64,000 bases of DNA from WLND01 sp040398845 (GTDB lineage: Bacteria > Actinomycetota > Actinomycetes > S36-B12), in contig JBBATH010000013.1 of the NCBI GenBank assembly GCA_040398845.1, forward strand, positions 44,114 through 108,113, read 5' to 3'. This document shows positions 52,417 through 61,464 of this stretch, one piece after another. The notes under the pieces were generated by a model. That model was not told where the DNA came from. It did no database searches and saw only the letters and a program-made list of their open reading frames with translations. Position 1 is the first letter of the stretch; each line of letters starts with the position of its first letter. The position numbers and the translations under genes are program-made.

Positions 52417-52422
52417 TAGCGT
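52417..52422 (+). promoter_or_regulatory. -10 hexamer TAGCGT upstream of the chrA leader ORF
   Basis: TAGCGT ends 6 nt before ATG 52429, the same geometry as the other leaderless candidates, but the ATG opens a 10-codon ORF rather than chrA. Confidence 0.45.
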
Positions 52423-52428
52423 GGATTC

Positions 52429-52461
52429 ATGACGTACGGCGGAAGCCAGGCGCGTGACTAG
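52429..52461 (+). CDS. 10-codon leader ORF overlapping the chrA start
   Basis: ATG 52429 reads MTYGGSQARD then TAG at 52459-52461, so it ends 5 nt past the start of the chrA GTG (52454). It fits a leaderless message whose first ribosomes stop over the next start, giving translational coupling. No homology can be judged at this length. Confidence 0.4.
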   Translation: MTYGGSQARD

Positions 52462-53824
52462 CCCCGCAAACCTGCCCGGTCATGGGGTGTCACTGCGCGA
52501 GGCAACCCGCGTCTGGGCCTACGTCGGCATCAATAGCTTTGGCGGGCCAGCCGGGCACATCTCGGTGATGCACCGCGAGTTTGTCGAGCGACGCGGCTGG
52601 ATCAGTGAGCATCGCTTCCTCAACGCGCTGAACTACTGCATGATCCTGCCCGGACCCGAGGCCCAACAGCTCGCCACCTACATCGGCTGGCTCATGTACG
52701 GCACTCGTGGCGGAGTCATCGCCGGGAGCCTGTTCGTCATCCCCGGGTTTATCGCGATGCTCATCCTCGCCGCCGCCTACGCCCTCTTCGGAGACGTCAC
52801 CTGGGTCGAGGGGCTCCTGTTCGGGCTGCAGGCAGCCGTCGTCGCCATCGTTATCGAGGCTGTCATCCGCATCGGCAAGCGCACCCTGCGGAGTCGAGCG
52901 CTTCAAGTGACCGCCGCCGTGGCGTTCATTGCCATCGCGTTTGGCCGGGTCCCCTTCCCCTACATCGTTGTCGCTGCGGCACTCGCCGGTTGGCTCATCG
53001 GCCGCCAGAAGCCCACATGGTTCCCGCTCGGGAGCCATGGTGGAGGTGGTTCGACCGACGGGCGGACGGCGCTCCTCTCAGATGAAGAGGCCATCACCCC
53101 CGACGCCACCCGCTCAGCCATGCGGGCTGCCCTTGTTTGCGCCGCTATGTGGCTGCTGCCGGTCGCCGCCATCGTTATCGTCCTGGGCGCCGAAAACGTC
53201 TTCGCTCAGGAGGCGATCCTGTTCTCCAAGAGCGCCCTCGTCACCTTCGGAGGTGCCTACGCCGTCCTTGGGTACATCACCCAGGAAGCGGTCAACCGCT
53301 ACGGGTGGATCACCCCTGCGGACATGATTACCGGACTCGGCCTTGCAGAAACCACGCCCAGACCACTCATCATGGTCGTGCAGTTCGTCGGGTTCCTAGC
53401 GGCGTACAACTCACCCGGGGACCTTCCACCCCTCGTTGCCGGGTTCCTCGGCGCCGTCCTCACGGTCTGGGTGACCTTCGTTCCGTGCTTCATGTTCATC
53501 TTCCTTGGCGCCCCCTATGTTGAACGGCTCCGGCACAACACCTCGATCAGCCATGCCCTCACCGCTGTCGGTGCATCGGTCGCCGGAGTCGTTCTCAGCC
53601 TTGCACTCTGGTTTGCACTTCACACCGCCTTTGACACTGTCAGCGATACGGCGATCGGACCACTCACACTGCCTGTACCGACTCTCAATAGCATCAACCT
53701 CGCATCTGTGGCCATCTCGGTGCTCGCAGCGATCCTCGTGTTCCGGTTCCGGATCGGGACCCTCAAGGTTCTCGCCGCATGCGCCGGCCTCGGCGCGGGC
53801 CTGGCCATCGTGGGTTGGACTTAG
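52454..53824 (+). CDS. chrA: ChrA-family chromate transporter
   Basis: A 456-residue protein with two CHR domains, each with a FGGP/FGGAYA motif followed by a REF/QEAV...GWI segment (FGGPAGHISVMHREFVERRGW in the first), and about ten to twelve membrane spans. ChrA expels chromate, though many homologues are untested and may move sulfate-like anions. GTG 52454 has GGAAG nearby. Monocistronic apart from the leader ORF. Confidence 0.88.
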   Translation: MTSPANLPGHGVSLREATRVWAYVGINSFGGPAGHISVMHREFVERRGWISEHRFLNALNYCMILPGPEAQQLATYIGWLMYGTRGGVIAGSLFVIPGFIAMLILAAAYALFGDVTWVEGLLFGLQAAVVAIVIEAVIRIGKRTLRSRALQVTAAVAFIAIAFGRVPFPYIVVAAALAGWLIGRQKPTWFPLGSHGGGGSTDGRTALLSDEEAITPDATRSAMRAALVCAAMWLLPVAAIVIVLGAENVFAQEAILFSKSALVTFGGAYAVLGYITQEAVNRYGWITPADMITGLGLAETTPRPLIMVVQFVGFLAAYNSPGDLPPLVAGFLGAVLTVWVTFVPCFMFIFLGAPYVERLRHNTSISHALTAVGASVAGVVLSLALWFALHTAFDTVSDTAIGPLTLPVPTLNSINLASVAISVLAAILVFRFRIGTLKVLAACAGLGAGLAIVGWT

Positions 53825-54213
53825 AGCCACGGAGTCTTCGATGCCCCGTGCGAGGTGCCGTTCACACGTTTGACGGTGGGGAAGGGGCCTGTGATACTCG
53901 CAGAGACGGTCCTCAACCGCCCTGTCCCGGACCCGGCAGACTGATCCAAGCTCCACTTGGGATGGTGCCATGACGATCACAACGGGCACTCAAGCGAAGC
54001 GCTGCTTCGGCGCAGTCGTCTACCCCGACCCTTCCTCACAGCCGGAAGGTCACCTGTGGGCGGCATCCACGAACTGCGTCGTGTGCAGGACAGCAAGCGG
54101 AGTGAGCTCCCTCTACGCAAGGCCCAGTTATTGGACGTGGCCGGATCGGTCTCGAGACCGCCTCCGCCGCAAGGGCCTGTCCGAGATCACTAGTGAACCC
54201 GAAGGAGCCGATG
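53825..54213. other. Intergenic region, 389 nt
   Basis: No gene I can support. Small frames here lack homology and codon bias. The end holds the GAAGGAG site of the next gene. Confidence 0.6.
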
Positions 54214-55608
54214 ATGGAGCAGTTCGATGTGGTAATTCTCGGAGCGGGCTCGGCCGGTGAACTCGCCGCGACACTGCTCGCCACCGCCGGGCGGTCTGTC
54301 GCGCTAGTCGAAGATCTCCGCGTTGGCGGCGAGTGCCCGTACGTCGCCTGCATGCCCAGCAAGTCAATGCTGAAGAGTGCCAAGGATCACCACAAGAACA
54401 TGACGTCCCATCCACTCGGCGACGAATTCCTCCTGTCACGTGTCTGCAAGGACGAATCGGCGTTCCTGCGGGCCGTTGGGCGCCGGGACGAGATCACCGA
54501 TCATCGACAGGACTGCCGGGCTGCTGCGGCGCTGAAGGCGACTGGCGTCGAGCTGGCTCGTGGTCGAGGCCGCATCGCTCGACCCGGGGTCGTGACCGTG
54601 GGCGATCGGGAGCTGGGCTGGAGAGATCTGTTGATAGCCACGGGTTCCCAACCCATCACCCCCGATCTGTTGGGTCTCGGAGCAGCGCCGACGTGGACGA
54701 GCGACGAGGCCCTTTCGAGCTCGCACCGCCCCTCATCGATCCTTGTCATGGGGGGTGGTCCCGTCGGGTGCGAACTCGCGCAGGTGTTCGCCCGTTTCGG
54801 TACAGCCACAACACTCGTGGAGGCAGGGCCTCAACTGGCTGGCCGAGAGCAGGCACAGGTCGTCGAGCGCCTTACCCGAGTGCTGGACGACGACGGGATC
54901 GACATTCGGCTGAACACGACGGTCCTTCACATTGAATCATCAGCAGGCACGGCGCGTGCCAGCCTCTCGGACGGGACGAGTGTCGACGTTGAGAGAATCA
55001 TCCTGGCCGTGGGACGGCGCCCGACGACCGAAGGACTCGGACTGGAGACATTAGGTATCGAGGTCAACCACCTGGGTGCCATCGCGATCGATGACCATTG
55101 CCGCGTCGACGGACACCAGCACGTATGGGCGGCGGGGGATGTCACTGGCATCGCCCACTCCCATACTGCCAGTTACCAAGCACGCATCGTCGTCGATAAC
55201 CTCCTCGGTGTCGAGAATTCCGCGAGTTACGTGGCGATTCCGCGAGCGATCTACACCGATCCGCCCGTCGCCAGCGTCGGACGCAGCGCGGGTGCGCAGG
55301 ACGCCGACGACAACCTCATCACCGCCACGATGGATTTGGACCAGACCGCGCGAGCCGCGATCGACGGCCCCACCGGCGGGATTCTGGTGCTGACGGCGGA
55401 CCGAGCCCTCGGAATACTAGTGGGAGCCGCCGCGATTGGGCCGAAGGCAGATGAGTGGCTCGCCGAGGCGGCGCTTGCCATCCATGCGCAAATCCCGCTC
55501 ACAGTTCTTGCCGACGTCGTCCACTCCTTTCCCACCTACGGTGAAGCGTTTGAGCCCGCGATACGCGACTTGGCCGCTCGCCGACTGATGCGGCCCACGC
55601 TGCAGTAA
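54214..55608 (+). CDS. FAD-dependent pyridine nucleotide-disulfide oxidoreductase
   Basis: A 464-residue protein of the dihydrolipoamide dehydrogenase/mercuric reductase class: FAD motif ILGAGSAGE, redox disulfide CPYVAC (Cys41, Cys46), second dinucleotide motif MGGGPVGCE and AAGDVTG. It lacks the N-terminal heavy-metal domain of MerA and the lipoamide context. It may reduce a small disulfide or quinone. ATG 54214 is 6 nt after GAAGGAG; ATG 54211 and GTG 54193 are alternatives. Confidence 0.86.
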   Translation: MEQFDVVILGAGSAGELAATLLATAGRSVALVEDLRVGGECPYVACMPSKSMLKSAKDHHKNMTSHPLGDEFLLSRVCKDESAFLRAVGRRDEITDHRQDCRAAAALKATGVELARGRGRIARPGVVTVGDRELGWRDLLIATGSQPITPDLLGLGAAPTWTSDEALSSSHRPSSILVMGGGPVGCELAQVFARFGTATTLVEAGPQLAGREQAQVVERLTRVLDDDGIDIRLNTTVLHIESSAGTARASLSDGTSVDVERIILAVGRRPTTEGLGLETLGIEVNHLGAIAIDDHCRVDGHQHVWAAGDVTGIAHSHTASYQARIVVDNLLGVENSASYVAIPRAIYTDPPVASVGRSAGAQDADDNLITATMDLDQTARAAIDGPTGGILVLTADRALGILVGAAAIGPKADEWLAEAALAIHAQIPLTVLADVVHSFPTYGEAFEPAIRDLAARRLMRPTLQ

Positions 55609-56008
55609 GGAGGGGGCCACCGGGTGCAACCTTCGAAATAGACCTCACGTGCATGGGATTGAAGCGCTCTCCACGAAGGGCGCCTACCCCGCGTGTACAT
55701 ATCTCCGCAAGGAACCTTGCTGTCATGTGCGACGCCGCCGACCGCCAACACGTACATACGGTGGCTGGATCAACGACCAGTACCCCTTCCCGCTGCGACT
55801 CCCTATTGTCGACTTCACGATGAAGTCCCGATGAACAGGTCGGAAACTCCGCTACCACTCCTTGTCCAGCGAAGACGAATTCAGCTATCGCATTTTCCCG
55901 AGCGAAGTGGCATGAGAGGTCGGTGGATCGGGGCGAGAGTCGGTGTTGCCGTCACGGTTGGCCACTGCCGCTTATTCCCCTCGCGAATGCTCCGCTGAAA
56001 GGTAGTCC
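55609..56008. other. Intergenic region, 400 nt, with two short palindromes
   Basis: No gene seen. GCAAGGAACCTTGC and GACTTCA-CGA-TGAAGTC are short perfect palindromes here that could be operators for the channel gene downstream. The GAAAGG site for that gene closes the region. Confidence 0.45.
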
Positions 56009-57920
56009 ATGCTCCGGTATTCGTTGCGCCAACGCTTCAGGTACCGCTTCGACAATGCCTTGTCTCGTAGTGTCTGGGTCGTCCTGCTTTGGCTCGGCGG
56101 GCTCGCCGTTACGTTTCTGCTCACGATCGCGCTCGTGCTGTGGCTGACGAAGATCGGACCGGGTGACAAACCAACGTCATTCCTGCAGGGCATTTGGTAC
56201 GCAATGACGCGTTCACTGCCTCCCAGTGCATTTAGGGATGACCAGGGCACGGTCTTCCGACTGATCATGATGCTCGTGACAATCACCGGCATCTTCCTCG
56301 GCGCCGCCATCATCGGCCTTATCTGCAGTTGGATCGATCGCCGACTCGATGAAATGCGGCGCGGACAGTCGCTCGTCATTGAGGTGGGCCACACCCTCGT
56401 AATCGGCCAGTCCGACAAGTTGCCGCTGGTCATCTCCGAATTGGTCGAGGCGAATCGCAGTGAACGCGGCCGCGCCATCGTCGTCTTCTGCGATAAAGAC
56501 ACCGTAGAAGTTTCCCGGGAGATCCGCAGGGATTTGAAGGACCTTGGCACATCGCGCCTGGTGGTGCGCAATGGCAAGCCAACAAGACTGAGCGACCTCG
56601 CCCGAGTCAATCCTCAGCTGGCTCGCGCCGCCATCGTGCTTGACGAAGGCGGCTCGGCTGCCGTGGTGAATACCGTCCTTGGCCTGCATCAGCTCATCCC
56701 TGCAGAGTCCACGGCTGTCATCGTCGCCGAGGTCAACGATCTAGATGTCGCGTCAGCTCTGAAGGAGACCGTCGGTGAGCGGCTCATCGTCGTCACGCCG
56801 GCGCGCGTTGTGGCCCGCATCACCGCCCAGGTTTCACGAGCGTCCGGACTCGGTGCGGTCTACCAGGAACTCCTAGATTTCGCGGGCGATGAGATGTACT
56901 CGACGTCGATTCCCGCCCATCTCACAGGGCGGACATTCGGGGAGCTGGAACTGGCATCCTCGCGTGGCACGATCTTCGGTCTGCGGACCCCTACCGGAGA
57001 TGTGCTCGTGAATCCCCATCCAACGCGTGTGCTGGTCTCCGGAGATGAGGCCATCGGCATCGCCGCAGATGACTCAGTCTTCTCTCTAGACCTTGACCCG
57101 CCGGTTTGGCAGCCAGCCAAAGAACGCGTACGACTGGCGGAGCCATGGCCCGTGACGAATGTCTTGATGATCGGGTGGAGCCCCTTGGGTTCACTGGTGG
57201 TCGGCGAGATGGAGTCGCACGTGGCCCCTGGGTCGACCTTGGTGGTGTTGGTGGATGAGGACGTTCACGAGGCCGATGCACTGACCCGGGAATTGAGCGG
57301 CCTGCAGCTGACCAACCTCTCGTGGTCAGTACGCGTTGGCGACGCCATCGGTCGTGACGTCATCGCCAGAGCACTGGACGAGCGAGAGTATGCGCATGTA
57401 ATTCTCCTTTGCGAGCGCCAGCACTTCGAAGTGGATGAGGCGGATGCACGGGTCCTACTCGCCCTGATGCAGGTGCGTGCGCATACCAAGGGTGGGGGTG
57501 GCAATGTGGTAGCTGAACTCCTGGATCCGAACCGAGTGGAGCTCGCGGGGGCATCGGATGGTCATGACTTCATTGTGAGTCAGCGTCTCGTGAGCCTTCT
57601 GCTGACCCAGCTGAGTCAAAGTCCGCATCTGGCCCCGGTGCTAGAGGATCTGTTTGATGCTGACGGAAGCGCGGTGGCAATGCACCCCATCGAGCGCTAT
57701 GTCGATCCGCGTCCTATGACGTTCGCAGAGGTCATTGCCGCCGTTCGTGAGACAGATGCCGTGGCCATCGGCTATCGGCTATCGATCAGCTTCGGCCATC
57801 GGGCAAAAGGGCGCCCTCCCTGGTGGGATCCGGGTCAATCCGCCTAAGTTCAACACCGTCGCCTTTGCTCCGGGGGATGCAGTGATTGTCATCACCGGCA
57901 GCTCGTCTTGGCCTCGGTGA
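56009..57920 (+). pseudogene. CASTOR/POLLUX-type ion channel gene with a 7-bp tandem duplication near the 3' end
   Basis: The main frame (56009-57847, 612 residues) has two membrane spans near residues 21-48 and 83-106 with a pore-loop region between, then two RCK-like Rossmann domains (VIGQSDKLPLV; VTNVLMIGW), as in the CASTOR/POLLUX family. ATCGGCT is repeated in tandem at 57767-57780. One copy too many shifts the frame, giving a new tail and a stop at 57847. Without it the frame reads RVNPPKFNTVAF and GDAVIVIT, the normal C-terminus, ending at 57920. ATG 56009 has GAAAGG. Confidence 0.78.
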
Positions 57921-58370
57921 AAAGTCATACCGCCGACTTTCTGCCCGTTCCGGTGGGACAATCACGGCCCGTCACGCAGGTCCGAACTGTGGTGAAGGGG
58001 AGGCGCGCCAGGCTCCGGTGGCTGCAAGGTTGCGGGTCGCACCCACGCATCGAATGAGCCCGAACCCGCGTAGAGCGGATCCGAATATCCCTTCGACCGA
58101 CGCCTCGTGCCGGCAGACAAGCGACCCGGTGCTCCTGCCATCCTGGGCCGGGCTTCGGTGGACCGAGGCAGTGAGGCGAATTCCAGCGAACGTCGCAACG
58201 CCTAGAGCGTTGGAGGATGTCATGGGATCAAAGAAGGAATCGAAGGGGACTCAAGGAAGTGCTGACCAACCTGCGAAGTACGAGGCCCTCCTCACCGACT
58301 AGCTGAGACGCAAGCGACGATGCGCAGACCTGGCCGTCGACGGACCAAGCAGATCCCATTTCACATGGGC
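57921..58370. other. Region between the channel gene and the tRNA-Lys islet
   Basis: No established gene. A 26-codon ORF (58221-58302) lies within it. Frames on either strand show no family I recognise. Confidence 0.5.
58221..58302 (+). CDS. Short ORF of 26 codons with a ribosome site
   Basis: MGSKKESKGTQGSADQPAKY and six more residues, preceded by GGAGG at 6-nt spacing. It may be the surviving start of a truncated gene or a small protein. No homology is recognised. Confidence 0.3.
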
Positions 58371-58532
58371 TGCGGATTGATTATCCGTAGGTTGAAGAAG
58401 AAGGGGCCCAAGAAAGGACCAAACTGCCGACTTGCCAGTTATCGTTTTCCCTTTGCAAATCCCATAGTGGTTGCACTGCAGCCTTTTTCAGAGTGGGTCA
58501 CCAGGGGCTCAAACCCCGAACCTACGGATTAA
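58371..58532. repeat. 162-bp direct repeat, copy A, with a tRNA-Lys 3' fragment
   Basis: Aligns without gaps to 60182-60343 (offset 1811), with about 21 mismatches by eye. The right end (58492-58532) is a degenerate copy of the tRNA-Lys 3' half, from the anticodon loop to the acceptor end. TTATCCGTAGGTT at the left end and its inverted near-copy at the right end bound the unit. Confidence 0.8.
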
Positions 58533-58647
58533 GGGCCTTCCCGACCTGCCCAGAACCACCCGGGCCTGCCAAGAAAGGGCCACCGCCCCGTGCATGAAAG
58601 AGCCGGGCAAGGGCCAATTCGCTCTTCATTCGAAGCTCCTGTCCGCT

Positions 58648-59280
58648 TCAAGACAGCCCGTAGCCGTTGTCGGGGCGAGGCGGTTGCGCGGTGTCAGGTG
58701 AACCTGGGCCATGCTCGACCGGAGGCCGCGCACGGGTAGGCGGATCCGTGGGATTGGTGCCCTGCTCGAAGATCTCCTCCAGCAGGTACTGGGCCCGAGG
58801 GGGGATCGGGTAGGCCGGTCCTAGGCAGGCTCGCGCCACCGCGATCGCCTCGTCCGCGCTCGACAGTCCCAGGACGTCGACCAACAGGGCCAGGTCACCG
58901 CGATCCTGCTCGACCCGGGCCGCTGCCACCTTCATTGCGAGGAGGTGCTCCGCGCCCGCGACGCAGACCCGCAAGTGCTGCGATTCGAACACCACGCGCT
59001 GGTGCGCGTCCGTTCCCGGGGGGACGAACCCCTTGACCGCGTCGTTCAACCAGTCGCCGGCAAGCCCGTTCGCCTCGGCGACGGCCTCAGCTGCGGCCCT
59101 GACCTGCGTGGTGGGAACGAACACCGCGTCAAGGTCCCGAGTCGTGCGTGCAGCATCGAACGACAGCGCGATCGCCGCACCACCGACGAGATAGACATCT
59201 GCCGTCGTACCCCGCGCCGCCAGCTCCGCGTCGAGGGCATGCAGCAGCCTGCGGATCCCCTCCGCGTCCAGGCTCGTCAT
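58648..59280 (-). CDS. Nucleotidyltransferase-fold protein (DUF6036-like)
   Basis: A 210-residue protein with YLVGGAAIALSFDAARTTRD and LDAVF, the GG/S...DxD pattern of minimal nucleotidyltransferases, and AMKVAAARVEQDRGDLALL, seen in AbiEii-like and DUF6036 proteins. The tail is Pro-rich. ATG 59280 overlaps the upstream gene's stop (ATGA). In other genomes such genes are parts of toxin-antitoxin or defence modules; here it is paired with an unknown protein in an islet at tRNA-Lys. Confidence 0.75.
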   Translation of the reverse strand: MTSLDAEGIRRLLHALDAELAARGTTADVYLVGGAAIALSFDAARTTRDLDAVFVPTTQVRAAAEAVAEANGLAGDWLNDAVKGFVPPGTDAHQRVVFESQHLRVCVAGAEHLLAMKVAAARVEQDRGDLALLVDVLGLSSADEAIAVARACLGPAYPIPPRAQYLLEEIFEQGTNPTDPPTRARPPVEHGPGSPDTAQPPRPDNGYGLS

Positions 59281-59687
59281 ACGCGCTCTAGCGCCGTCTC
59301 GGTGATGAACACACCTCGGATGCGGAACTGCGCCGGAGACTGCACCATCGCCCACGCACGGCCATAGGCCGACGACGACACAAACCACCACGGCCGCGCC
59401 ACGCGATCATCCGCGAGTGTCCACTGCGGGGCCGTCCACCCATCGCGGTCCGCGAGCCAGCACGCCAGCCCAGCAAACGCGGCATCGAGGCCGGAGTGAC
59501 CAGTAGGCCCCGGAGCCTCGACCATCAAGCTCGCCGCAGCATCCACGCCGTCACGGGCACGGACCGACTCGTAGTCGTCCAAAAACTGCAGGACCCCGAA
59601 ACGCCATAGATCCTCACCAGACATCGGGCCGACAGACAGCAAGGAACGCGCCGCCACGGCGGCATCCCCCACGGCCTGGATCGACAT
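59277..59687 (-). CDS. Unknown partner of the nucleotidyltransferase-fold protein
   Basis: A 136-residue protein, upstream and translationally coupled (ATGA overlap). The N-terminal half is helical (LWRFGVLQFLDDYESVRARD), the rest has Trp-rich strands (DGWTAPQWTLADDRVARPWW). No DNA-binding motif or family is recognised. Its place as first gene of a two-gene unit is that of an antitoxin, but that is inference. Confidence 0.65.
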   Translation of the reverse strand: MSIQAVGDAAVAARSLLSVGPMSGEDLWRFGVLQFLDDYESVRARDGVDAAASLMVEAPGPTGHSGLDAAFAGLACWLADRDGWTAPQWTLADDRVARPWWFVSSSAYGRAWAMVQSPAQFRIRGVFITETALERV

Positions 59688-59777
59688 TTCGCAAGGATAC
59701 CCGGCACCCCGGACCGTGACCGCTGCGGCGAAGGGGCGGCCAAGCGCGTGGCACCGACCCTGCGCATCGCGTTGAGT

Positions 59778-60149
59778 GGCACTGTTGCGTCGCGCGATCG
59801 TAGGGTGTGCTGGATCGTTGACTAGGGAGGAGCCATTCAGATCGGGAGCCGAAGTTCGTCGAATGCGGTGCCCAGCCGGAACACCGGCGCGACCTCGATT
59901 CCCGGCTCGTAGTGTCCGCGGCGGAGATTCTGGATGAATGCGTGCCCTCGGATCACGACGCTGGCCGATCGGTCGGTCTTCAGTCCACGCATCGGTCTCA
60001 GTCGGGCCTTCAATCGAGCAAGATCACCTCAGGAGGGAAGCGGAACCCGGCGAAAGCCGACGGAGCCTGCAGGGGCGGTCTCGAACGGCGAATGCGCTTC
60101 ATCCCACCACCCTCACCAATACAGGGCGATCCGTCAACGCAACAGTGCC
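59778..60149. mobile_element. 372-bp deletion derivative of an IS6-family element
   Basis: GGCACTGTTGCGT at 59778 and its inverted copy ending at 60149 match the IS6-family terminal repeat (GGCACTGTTGC). Between them only the last part of the transposase survives. The flanking 8-mers differ, so no target duplication is seen. Confidence 0.75.
59837..60028 (-). pseudogene. C-terminal remnant of an IS6-type transposase
   Basis: The minus strand reads RLKARLRPMRGLKTDRSA, then VVIRGHAFIQNLRRGHYE and AFDELRLPI with a stop, the conserved end of actinobacterial IS6-family transposases. The N-terminal HTH and the DDE residues before it are missing. Confidence 0.78.
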
Positions 60150-60181
60150 GTCAAGAAATGTCCACCAAAAACGGCTCAAGT

Positions 60182-60343
60182 TGCGGATTGATTATCCGTA
60201 GGTTGAAGAAGAAAGGGCCAAAGAAACGCCCAAACTCCCAATTTGCCAGTTATCGTTTTCCCTTTGCAACACCGATAGTGGTTGTGCTGCAACATGTTTC
60301 GAGGTGGGTCGCCGGGGGCTCGAACCCCGAACCTACGGATTAA
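60182..60343. repeat. 162-bp direct repeat, copy B, ending inside tRNA-Lys
   Basis: Same direction and no gaps relative to 58371-58532. Here the right end is the 3' half of the intact tRNA-Lys gene. The interval between the copies holds the two-gene module and the IS6 remnant. Confidence 0.8.
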
Positions 60344-60376
60344 AAGTCCGCAGCTCTACCATTGAGCTAGCGACCC
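60305..60376 (-). tRNA. tRNA-Lys (anticodon TTT)
   Basis: The minus strand folds as a full cloverleaf: acceptor GGGTCGC/GCGACCC, D arm GCTC/GAGC, anticodon arm with loop CTTTTAA, variable AGGTT, T arm CGGGG-TTCGAGC-CCCCG, and discriminator A. CCA is not encoded. Its 3' half is repeated at 58492-58532. Confidence 0.93.
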
Positions 60377-60799
60377 GTGCTCGGGCAGAAACCCCCTGGT
60401 AGTGAGGGCTTTCCCGTGCGACGGTCTTGCATTTCGTACCGTGCCGCCGTGCTGCTATCCCGTGAAAATCCCGGTACAGGTCCTGAACATCACCGTCAAG
60501 TCGGTTTTGTCCTCGTTGGCTGACCCAACGCTGCACATTCTACGTAGACGGATGGTGTCGCATCCGCGCGCAGGGAGTCGCCGCAAAGATGACAGCATGA
60601 CAGCAACCTCGAAGTGGCTAGCTGCCACCGAGGTACCCGAGGCACAGCACGGTTGGGAACCGCCGGCACGTCCGAAACGACCCGTTGGACGACGGAATTC
60701 TTTCCGGCGACGTGGCCGCGAGAGGCAGTAGCGAGACGCAAGTGGGCTCAGCTCCCCGCCGCTGCCTTTGCCGGCATCGCGGCTTCTCTTTCGTGGTCG
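60377..60799. other. Region upstream of tRNA-Lys, 423 nt
   Basis: It should hold the tRNA promoter on the minus strand. No gene with recognisable homology is present. Confidence 0.5.
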
Positions 60800-61140
60800 G
60801 AGTCTGTCGCCTCGCCTCGCCTTGGCGACCCGCCCAGTTCGCCGACCTGTGTCAGCGTCGTCGAGTTGAGGCACGAGGTGGCGGGCACCATAAAAATGCA
60901 GTGTCGCCACGCGAGCCCGCTCAGGTGAGCGAACACCGCGATGACGAGTACGGATCCTGCGATCGTGCCGAGTGCGCGGAAGATCGACGGCTTGATGGTT
61001 TGGGAGGTGCCGACCGGAGCCATCACCAGTGTGACTGCGATCAGGAAGGCGCCGCCGATCCTCGTGGGGTTATCGAGGACGTTGAACGTCGACACCTTCA
61101 CGAGAATGGTGATCATGACGATGTCGGTCGTGGCCTCCCG
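60800..61140 (-). pseudogene. Fragment of a FUSC-like membrane protein gene
   Basis: Minus strand: NPTRIGGAFLIAVTLVMAP, then SQTIKPSIFRALGTIAGSVL and hydrophobic sequence, resembling the RALxxxxGTxxG turn of FUSC/aromatic-acid exporters. Neither end is intact. The match is to a short pattern, so it is tentative. Confidence 0.35.
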
Positions 61141-61362
61141 CTGCGAGTGCGGTACGAAGTGCGGCTTCTGACGCTTGCGCGTTAGCACTGGCAGAAGCAG
61201 GGCCGGTGTCGAGGCGGTCCACCGTCATGCACAGGATCGCCATGAGTGCGGCGCCCCCCTCACCATTTCGGTGAGCATCCCGTAAAAATGACTCGCTTCT
61301 ACGACCACACCACTCTGCGTTCAATGGAGAAGAGTGTGGGCAATCCGAGGACCCCATACCGT

Positions 61363-61437
61363 GGGAATAATGCCGCATTGTAAATATGTGGCGATATTCC
61401 CGCATACTTGCCATGCGGGGTTCTACGCGCAATATCG
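61363..61437. promoter_or_regulatory. Nested inverted repeats upstream of hipBA
   Basis: Three perfect 7-bp inverted pairs overlap: GGGAATA/TATTCCC (61363, 61395), CCCGCAT/ATGCGGG (61399, 61413) and CGATATT/AATATCG (61392, 61431). This is the usual place for HipB operators, so autoregulation is likely. Confidence 0.55.
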
Positions 61438-61464
61438 TTGGCGAAGCTGACAGAAGGAGGAACC

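Noticed and set aside
53957..54260. Small frames in the 53.9-54.2 kb gap
   Set aside because: Different frames of similar length overlap each other with no motif and no codon bias.
57886..58302. A 138-codon plus-strand frame after the channel gene
   Set aside because: Low-complexity, no homology by eye, and the first part is the true tail of the channel in another frame. Only its last 26 codons have a ribosome site.
59770..60157. Target-site duplication around the IS6 remnant
   Set aside because: The flanking 8-mers (CGTTGAGT and GTCAAGAA) do not match.
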